From: RYN-428 sp035551995
GTDB taxonomy: Bacteria; Planctomycetota; Phycisphaerae; Tepidisphaerales; Tepidisphaeraceae
Reading direction: 5' to 3'
NCBI GenBank assembly: GCA_035551995.1
Contig: DASZME010000066.1
Location: 1-64,000 of the forward strand
Length of the DNA stretch: 64,000 nt
A program made the translations under genes and the position numbers. This document shows, piece after piece, positions 58,576-64,000 of the stretch (the first letter of the stretch is position 1; each line of letters starts with the position of its first letter). Under the pieces are notes generated by a model. The model was not told the origin of the DNA and searched no databases. It saw nothing but the letters and a program-made list of their open reading frames with translations.

Positions 58576-58628
58576 CAAAAAGACCGCGATGTAAACGTAG
58601 CGACGCTGCAGCACGCGGACAAAAAACG

Positions 58629-59396
58629 TTAGATCCTCGCGGTCGGCGTATCGCCGTCTTTGAGGGATGGGTCGCGGTCATCTTTCAAACCGACGCCGCT
58701 GATCTTGCGGACCAGCGATTGTTCGAGAAGCCATGCCAGTGCATGTGCGGCGGCCGCGGGGTTTAGCCCTCCTGGGCGAATGTTGGAGATGCAGTTTCGC
58801 CGGGCGTCGGTGTTGCCGATGGTGGGGTTGTAAACCAGATAGCCTCCAAGACTGTCGGCGGCGCCAAGGCCTGGTCTTTCGCCGATTAGGATGACGGCCG
58901 CACGAGCGTTCAGCAGCGATCCGATTTCATCTTGAACGGCGACGCGTGCCTGCGTGACGATGCAAAGCGGGCCGAGCGAAAAATGACGCTCGCGCAACAG
59001 GGAAGCCAGATCGATCAAAACCGCCGCCGCATGCCGCTGCGCCGCGACGGCGGATAATCCGTCGCCGACGATCAACGCCACGTCCACGCCGGCGGTTGCG
59101 TTTGAGGCGACGACCGCGGCGCCGCCGGCGTCGAGGCGCCGGCCAAGGTCGGGCCGTTTGAGATATGTTTCGCGATTCGTCGCCCGCGACCGAAGGGAGA
59201 GAATCGGCAAATTCAACGGGGCAAGCGAATCGATCAGCGGTCCGACTTGCAGCGCGGCATAGACCGCATCCCGCGCGTCGGCGTGATCGGCGGCGAACGC
59301 CAGCAGTTCCGCCGTCGGCAATGATCCCCCGGCACGGCCGAGGGCGATCCGGGCCGAAGTGTGGGCGCGTAACTGGGACCAGGAATCGGGCGTCAT
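58629..59396 (-). CDS. eutC: Ethanolamine ammonia-lyase small subunit
   Basis: A 255-residue EutC. The motifs are TSARIALGRAGGSLPTAELLAFAADHADARDAV, LSLRSRATNRETYLKRPDLGRRL, VDVALIVGDGLSAVAAQRHA and LCIVTQARVAVQDEIGSLLNARAAVILIGERPGLGAADSLGGYLVYNP, the family signature including cobalamin contacts. The ATG at 59396 comes 4 bases after the eutB stop. It appears intact. Confidence 0.93.
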   Translation of the reverse strand: MTPDSWSQLRAHTSARIALGRAGGSLPTAELLAFAADHADARDAVYAALQVGPLIDSLAPLNLPILSLRSRATNRETYLKRPDLGRRLDAGGAAVVASNATAGVDVALIVGDGLSAVAAQRHAAAVLIDLASLLRERHFSLGPLCIVTQARVAVQDEIGSLLNARAAVILIGERPGLGAADSLGGYLVYNPTIGNTDARRNCISNIRPGGLNPAAAAHALAWLLEQSLVRKISGVGLKDDRDPSLKDGDTPTARI

Positions 59397-59400
59397 TCGT

Positions 59401-60786
59401 TTAAGTCCAGGCGCGCTCGGCCAGCAACGCATTTTTTCCGCCGACCGGCAGCAAACGCCCGCCGCCATCGGCGATCTTCATCAGCTCGAGCCATTCTTCA
59501 AACTCCGGCGCCGGTTTCAGGTTCATTAACTGCCGAAGATATCCGGCGTCATGAAAGCTGCTGGATTGGTATGCCAGCATAATATCATCCGCGCCCGGAA
59601 CGCCCATGAAATAATTGCACCCGGCCGCCGCCAGAAGCGTTAGCAGCGTGTCGCTGTCGTCCTGATCGGCCTGCGCGTGATTCGTGTAACAGACGTCCAC
59701 GCCCATCGGCAGGCCAAGCAGCCTTCCACAAAAATGGTCTTCCAAACCCGCGCGGATGATCTGCTTGCCGTCGTATAAATATTCAGGACCGATGAAACCA
59801 ACCACCGAATTGACGAGCAACGGCTTAAACTCCCGCGCGACGGCATACGCGCGAGCTTCGAGCGTTTGCTGATCGACGCCGTGATGGGCGTCGGCGCTGA
59901 GCGCGGAGCCCTGGCCGGTCTCGAAGTACATCACGTTTTTGCCGAGCGTTCCGCGATTTAACGACAACGTCGCTTCGTGCGCCTCGCGTAGAAGTTTAAG
60001 GTCGATTCCGAAACTCCGATTGGCGGCCTCGGTCCCGGCGATCGACTGGAACGCCAGATCAACCGGAGCGCCTTGTTCGATCGCCCGCATCGTCGTGGTG
60101 ATGTGAGCCAGCACGCAGGATTGAGTCGGAATGCGATACTTTTCGATAAACCCATCGAGCATGTGCAACAGTGATTTAACGGCGGAGACATTATCCGTGG
60201 CGGGATTAATGCCGATGCAGGCGTCGCCGCAACCGTAAAGCAGGCCGTCGAGAATCGAGGCGGCAATGCCGGCGGGGTCGTCGGTCGGATGGTTCGGCTG
60301 AAGCCGAATCGCAAGCCGGCCTTGCAACCCGATCGTGTTGCGAAAGCGGGTGACCACCCGGCATTTGGCGGCGATCAATATCAGATCCTGATTCCGGCAC
60401 AGTTTGGACACGGCCGCGACCATCTCCGGCGTCAATCCCGCCGCGACGGCGGACAGCGTTTGTGCCGTCGTCTGATAGTCCAGGAGCCATTCTCTAAACT
60501 GTCCGACGGTGAAACCGGAAACGGGAGCGAAAGCCGCGGCGTCGTGACGGTCGAGAATCAGCCGGGTCACCTCGTCGAGGTCATACGGAATCAGCGGCTC
60601 CCGCAAGAAGCGTTGAAGCGGTGTGTCCGCCAGAACGGTCATTGCCGCCACGCGCTCGCGGGCGTTGCCTGCCGCCACGCCCGCAAGCACATCGCCCGAA
60701 CGCAACGGCGTGGCCTTGGCCATCACCTCCTTGAGGTCGGCAAACGCGTAATGAGTTCCGCGAAAATGAACGGCATACGTCGGCAT
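59401..60786 (-). CDS. eutB: Ethanolamine ammonia-lyase large subunit
   Basis: A 461-residue EutB. With EutC and coenzyme B12 it splits ethanolamine into acetaldehyde and ammonia. Recognisable parts are LRSGDVLAGVAAGNARERVAAM, TRFRNTIGLQGRLAIRLQPNHPTDD, YGCGDACIGINPATDN, SIAGTEAANRSFGIDLKLL, YFETGQGSALSADAHHGVDQQTLEARAYAVAREF, ADQDDSDTLLTLLAAAGCNYFMGVPGADDIMLAYQSSSFHD. The frame is open upstream; the ATG at 60786 gives the normal N-terminus. The pair stands without eutA, microcompartment shell or cobalamin-adenosyltransferase genes nearby. Confidence 0.94.
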   Translation of the reverse strand: MPTYAVHFRGTHYAFADLKEVMAKATPLRSGDVLAGVAAGNARERVAAMTVLADTPLQRFLREPLIPYDLDEVTRLILDRHDAAAFAPVSGFTVGQFREWLLDYQTTAQTLSAVAAGLTPEMVAAVSKLCRNQDLILIAAKCRVVTRFRNTIGLQGRLAIRLQPNHPTDDPAGIAASILDGLLYGCGDACIGINPATDNVSAVKSLLHMLDGFIEKYRIPTQSCVLAHITTTMRAIEQGAPVDLAFQSIAGTEAANRSFGIDLKLLREAHEATLSLNRGTLGKNVMYFETGQGSALSADAHHGVDQQTLEARAYAVAREFKPLLVNSVVGFIGPEYLYDGKQIIRAGLEDHFCGRLLGLPMGVDVCYTNHAQADQDDSDTLLTLLAAAGCNYFMGVPGADDIMLAYQSSSFHDAGYLRQLMNLKPAPEFEEWLELMKIADGGGRLLPVGGKNALLAERAWT

Positions 60787-60892
60787 CGGTAGTGCTCCGC
60801 GCGGGCCCGCTTGCGGCTCGCCCGAATAATACCGCGGCCGAACGAAATGACTAAAACGCGCGTCGTTGGGCGGTGGGGCCGCGAGACACGAT

Positions 60893-61816
60893 TCAATGCA
60901 CTTGCATGGCGTGCAGTTGCCGCGACGTCTTCCAATACCCTTTGATGCGTCGAACAAAATCGTCGGCGGTTTCTTCGTATAACTTCACCCCAATCTCGCG
61001 TGCTTCCTTCTGAAGCGCGGTACGGCGCTCGTCGATCAAAGCAAAAAGCAATTCATCGTCCGCGGACGATCGATCTTCCGATTCCTCATGCGCGACCGTC
61101 CGCAAAACGGAAAGATCATGGTCGTCGCCCAACAAGTCCGTCAATCGATGCGCCTGGTCGGCCAATGGCTTCACCGTTTCGGGCCAAATGGATTGAAGCA
61201 ATTCGAGCTCGTAACGTAAATCCTTGGCACGTTTTCGCCATTCGTGCAGAGACGCGTCGGAAGGGTTTTCCCGGACTTCTGTCATCGCCCGATGGCCCTG
61301 TGCGTACACCTTCTGAATCCCGCCTGCGATTGCCTTCCAGCCGGGGCGTTGCAGCGGCCAATTCTCGACCCGGCCACGGGCGGAGGCGATATCCCGTTTG
61401 ATTTTCGGGATCGCCCCATCGTGTTTTATGACCTGCTCGCGGATATCGCGCCGCCGACCGAGCAATGCCCGCCTCAGCCGGGCGGCGCTTTGCGGCTTCA
61501 CGCGTCCATCAAAGTGCGCGATCAGGCCGTCGAGCGTATCGATCAGAACCTTTGCGTCGCGAAGAACGGATAACGGCCGTCCCGCGTCTCGGAATATTTT
61601 ATTTTCCCGGCGAAAACGCTTTTCGCCCAACTCCTCGCGAACAAGACGCAATGTCCCGCGGATTTCCTTGAAGCGTTTTCGCGCATCATGGACGGCCGAA
61701 TCATTCACCGCGCCCTTCTCGCCGTTCAACTTCTCCAATGCCTTGTCGATGCGTTTGCAGACGATTCGACGAACGCCTTTGGCGATTTTTTCATCCTGCT
61801 TGAGTTCGAAGGCCAT
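60893..61816 (-). CDS. CHAD-domain protein
   Basis: A 307-residue helical protein with conserved His residues: VHDARKRFKEIRGTLRLVRE near the N-terminus and LHEWRKRAKDLRYELELLQSIWP in the middle, both typical of CHAD domains, which bind polyphosphate. The ATG at 61816 follows TGAGGACTAAAACC, and the gene comes 11 bases after a CYTH gene. In many bacteria CYTH and CHAD domains are fused or paired, linking triphosphate hydrolysis with polyphosphate. It appears intact. Confidence 0.88.
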   Translation of the reverse strand: MAFELKQDEKIAKGVRRIVCKRIDKALEKLNGEKGAVNDSAVHDARKRFKEIRGTLRLVREELGEKRFRRENKIFRDAGRPLSVLRDAKVLIDTLDGLIAHFDGRVKPQSAARLRRALLGRRRDIREQVIKHDGAIPKIKRDIASARGRVENWPLQRPGWKAIAGGIQKVYAQGHRAMTEVRENPSDASLHEWRKRAKDLRYELELLQSIWPETVKPLADQAHRLTDLLGDDHDLSVLRTVAHEESEDRSSADDELLFALIDERRTALQKEAREIGVKLYEETADDFVRRIKGYWKTSRQLHAMQVH

Positions 61817-61827
61817 GGTTTTAGTCC

Positions 61828-62340
61828 TCAATGACTTGCCGTTTTCCAGCCGGTGACGGCAAGTTGGCTGTTGGAGAATTCTTTTCGTCCCGTAACCTCC
61901 CTGCCAAACCAGTCCGGCGGCGCGAAACGCTTGAGCGCGGCTTGCGATTCGAACTCAACCTCGGCGACCGCCAAGCCGCGAGCGTTATCGCGATAAACGT
62001 CGAGTTCGATGCTCACCGGACCGTGGGGGATTTTGTATCGCACCTTCTTAATCCGCCGGCCTCGCGTCAGCGGCCAAAGCGCCCGCGCGCTCTCCGTCGA
62101 GATCGGCACTTCCTTCTCCAGCCGCGATTCCCCGCGCCCTCGTTTCACGGTAAGTACATAGCGATGATGAACTCGCCGTAGCCGCACCTCCGTTGACTCG
62201 CTGTCTCCGTCGCCAACCGACAAATACCCCTGCTCGATCACCTCATGATGGAATCGAGAGCGATTGGGCGGAAGCCTTCCGACAAGAAACTTTCGCTCGC
62301 GCTCGACCGCTCTCTTGCTTTTTCCATTCCTCATGGCCAT
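61828..62340 (-). CDS. CYTH-domain protein (triphosphate tunnel enzyme)
   Basis: A 170-residue protein. ERERKFLVGRLPP is the ExExK motif, and STEVRLRRVHHRYVLTVKRG and IELDVYRDNARGLAVAEVEFES are the later acidic and basic strands of the tunnel. The family hydrolyses inorganic triphosphate, thiamine triphosphate or similar; a single-domain form next to CHAD suggests a triphosphatase. It appears intact. Confidence 0.9.
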   Translation of the reverse strand: MAMRNGKSKRAVERERKFLVGRLPPNRSRFHHEVIEQGYLSVGDGDSESTEVRLRRVHHRYVLTVKRGRGESRLEKEVPISTESARALWPLTRGRRIKKVRYKIPHGPVSIELDVYRDNARGLAVAEVEFESQAALKRFAPPDWFGREVTGRKEFSNSQLAVTGWKTASH

Positions 62341-62472
62341 TTCGCGCTCCCGTCGTCTAATGCCAGCGATGCAAACAGAGTGCCTCAGCCGTACGCGCCG
62401 GCGCCGCCATCGATGGAAACAGCTGACGCCATTGCGATTTCATTTAGAATCATCAGAATTGTGGCCGACACC

Positions 62473-63219
62473 ATGAAGCCAATCACACTTCCTTTCGCGT
62501 TGTTATTGTTTTTCGCGTCGCCGGTTTTTTCCGCGGACGCTCCGCCAAAAATTCCGCCGTTGCCCACTTCGCACACGGTGCGCCAGATCGAGGGGTGGAC
62601 GGTTCGCGTGGACGATCGTCTGCTGAACGGCGACGGCGCGGCGATCGGCGAACGCGCGCTGAAGTTGCTCGCGGCCAGATTATTTCTGATCACATTGGTC
62701 GTCCCCGAGAAACCGCTCGCCAATCTGCGCGACGTGACGATTCAAATTGACCTCACGCACGGCGGCCTGCGGGCCATGCAATATCACCCCAGCGCCGGGT
62801 GGCTAAAGGCGAACGGTTACAGCGTGGAACTGGCCAAATGTGTGCATATTCCCGACGCCACGGCGTTTCTCTCGCCGTATGAAAATCATCGGATGCCCTG
62901 GGTGGTGCTTCACGAGTTATCGCACGCGTATCACGACCAGGTGCTGGGGTTCGACGAGCCGCGGATCAAGGCCGCCTATGAGAAATTTCGCGACGGCGGC
63001 CGCTATAAGTCGGTCCTGACCACGCCGGGGCCCATGCGTGAACATTACGCCCTGACCAACGAGAAGGAGTTTTTTGCCGAGATGACCGAGTGCTATTTCG
63101 GCACGAATGATTTTTATCCCTTCGTGGCTGGCGAACTAAAGCAGGCGGAGCCGGATATTTTTAATTTGTTGCGTGACATCTGGGGGCCGTTGCCGGGCCG
63201 TAGCTCGAACCACAATTGA
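62473..63219 (+). CDS. Secreted zinc metallopeptidase-like protein
   Basis: A 248-residue protein with a signal peptide (ITLPFALLLFFASPVFSAD). HELSHAYHDQV (147-157) is a HExxH zinc site, and NEKEFFAEMTECYFG supplies the third ligand (Glu). The domain is small. I cannot name the substrate; similar proteins occur next to sulfatases in planctomycetes. The ATG at 62473 is chosen because it begins a clean signal peptide. It ends 13 bases before the following sulfatase, so they may be one operon. Confidence 0.75.
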   Translation: MKPITLPFALLLFFASPVFSADAPPKIPPLPTSHTVRQIEGWTVRVDDRLLNGDGAAIGERALKLLAARLFLITLVVPEKPLANLRDVTIQIDLTHGGLRAMQYHPSAGWLKANGYSVELAKCVHIPDATAFLSPYENHRMPWVVLHELSHAYHDQVLGFDEPRIKAAYEKFRDGGRYKSVLTTPGPMREHYALTNEKEFFAEMTECYFGTNDFYPFVAGELKQAEPDIFNLLRDIWGPLPGRSSNHN

Positions 63220-63232
63220 CGCGAGGTTTCCG

Positions 63233-64000
63233 ATGAAGTGTGGTTTTTTATTATTCGCTGCCGTGCTCCTGGTTATCCCGGGTGCGCTTGCCGCCGCGGT
63301 TTCGGCAAAGCCGAACATCCTGATCATTCTCGCCGATGACATGGGCTTTTCGGACGCGGGTTGTTACGGCGGCGAAATTTCGACGCCGAATCTTGATTCG
63401 CTGGCGAAAGAAGGGCTCCGCTTCACGCAGTTTTACAACACGACGCGATGCTGGCCGTCGCGCGCGTCGCTGCTGACCGGATACTACGCCCAGGCCGTGC
63501 GGCGAGATACGGTGCCCGGCATCATCAGCGGCATGAACGGCACGCGCCCGGCATGGGCGCCGCTGCTTCCCGCGATGCTCAAGCCGCTCGGCTACCGAAC
63601 CTATCATTCGGGAAAATGGCACCTCGACGGCCAGCCGATGCAGAGCGGATTTGACCATTCTTACAGTCTGGACGATCACGATCGCCACTTCTCGCCGCGA
63701 TTGCACAGCGAAGACGGCACGCCGCTGCCGCCGGTGGTTTTGGGCAGCGGCTACTTTTCCGCGACGGCCATCGCCGATCATGCGATCAAATATCTGAAAG
63801 AGCATGCCGAGATACACGCGGCCCAGCCGTTTTTTGAATATCTGGCTTTCATTTCGCCCCATTTTCCGCTGCAGGCGCCGCCGCAGGATATCGCCCGTTA
63901 TCACAATCGCTACGTGCGCGGCTGGGACGTCATGCGCAAAGAGCGCTGGCAGCGGATGCGCGCCATGCACATCGGCGGAACCGATCTGTCGGCGGTCGAA
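63233..64000 (+). CDS. Secreted formylglycine sulfatase (partial, runs off the window)
   Basis: The first 256 residues of a sulfatase. A signal peptide (GFLLFAAVLLVIPGALAAA) is followed by NILIILADDMGFSDAGCYG, the CWPSR motif (Cys73, formylglycine) and YHSGKWHLDG. This CWPSR-type sulfatase is typical of planctomycete arylsulfatases. The C-terminal half lies outside. It follows the metallopeptidase gene closely. Confidence 0.9.
   Translation, partial: MKCGFLLFAAVLLVIPGALAAAVSAKPNILIILADDMGFSDAGCYGGEISTPNLDSLAKEGLRFTQFYNTTRCWPSRASLLTGYYAQAVRRDTVPGIISGMNGTRPAWAPLLPAMLKPLGYRTYHSGKWHLDGQPMQSGFDHSYSLDDHDRHFSPRLHSEDGTPLPPVVLGSGYFSATAIADHAIKYLKEHAEIHAAQPFFEYLAFISPHFPLQAPPQDIARYHNRYVRGWDVMRKERWQRMRAMHIGGTDLSAVE

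Larger units (their letters stand above)
57655..58628. other. 974-base intergenic region rich in repeats
   Basis: No gene is supported. It holds the 8-bp tandem array (57818-57881) with a shorter inverted copy near 57984-58003, several spaced GGATG/ACAGGAT-like words (58044-58210), a perfect 34-bp inverted repeat (58285-58366) and two copies of the dispersed double-hairpin repeat. Confidence 0.6.

Overview
The window looks like chromosome of a planctomycete, most likely of the Phycisphaerae / Tepidisphaeraceae type. The clues are a very large secreted protein carrying the planctomycetal N-terminal ESLESRILMT-type motif, two formylglycine sulfatases, membrane proteins with a terminal CxxC...CPEC zinc ribbon, many signal-peptide proteins found mainly in this phylum, and uniformly high GC. 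No database was searched; all names come from reading the translated sequence.

Region 1 (about 1-11,400) is a degraded mobile island. It holds an IS66 element running off the left edge, an ORF-less group II intron lodged in a second, broken IS66 transposase, a mosaic RHS/delta-60 locus spread over three reading frames with a possible toxin tip and immunity gene, a mobilization module (MobC-like protein, relaxase with an in-frame stop, oriT-like inverted repeat with a nic-like site), a FitAB/VapBC-type toxin-antitoxin pair, and scraps of IS110, IS256 and an apparent integrase. It ends just 3' of a tRNA-Asp gene, the usual place for integrative elements.

Region 2 (11,418-32,000) is mostly housekeeping. 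It contains an RNase HII-like nuclease, a STAS protein, a FAH-family sugar-acid enzyme, homoserine dehydrogenase, an RtcB RNA ligase overlapping an RbfA-like gene, a higBA remnant, a sulfatase and an esterase, a class C beta-lactamase-like hydrolase, a fused AroD-AroE, DapA, PdxJ, two related lipoproteins and ribosomal protein L31.

Region 3 (32,000-47,000) has secreted proteins of unknown function, GatC, L28, a TPR glycosyltransferase-like protein, both subunits of a 2-oxoacid:ferredoxin oxidoreductase (KorA, KorB), xylose isomerase and an SDR oxidoreductase. Region 4 (47,000-64,000) has a 1616-residue repeat protein with nine 76-residue MBG-like repeats, a GspF-like membrane protein, L-fuconate dehydratase, asparagine synthetase, ethanolamine ammonia-lyase (EutB, EutC), a CYTH-CHAD pair, a secreted metallopeptidase and a second sulfatase cut by the window end.

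Sulfatases, esterase, xylose isomerase, L-fuconate dehydratase and the FAH enzyme fit an organism that degrades sulfated, fucose- and xylose-containing polysaccharides. Several dispersed non-coding repeats (a double-hairpin element in at least three places, a perfect 34-bp inverted repeat, 8-bp and 11-bp tandem arrays, a CCCTCTCCC-type inverted repeat) sit in the intergenic DNA. Coding frames on the opposite strand of real genes are common because of the high GC and were left out.
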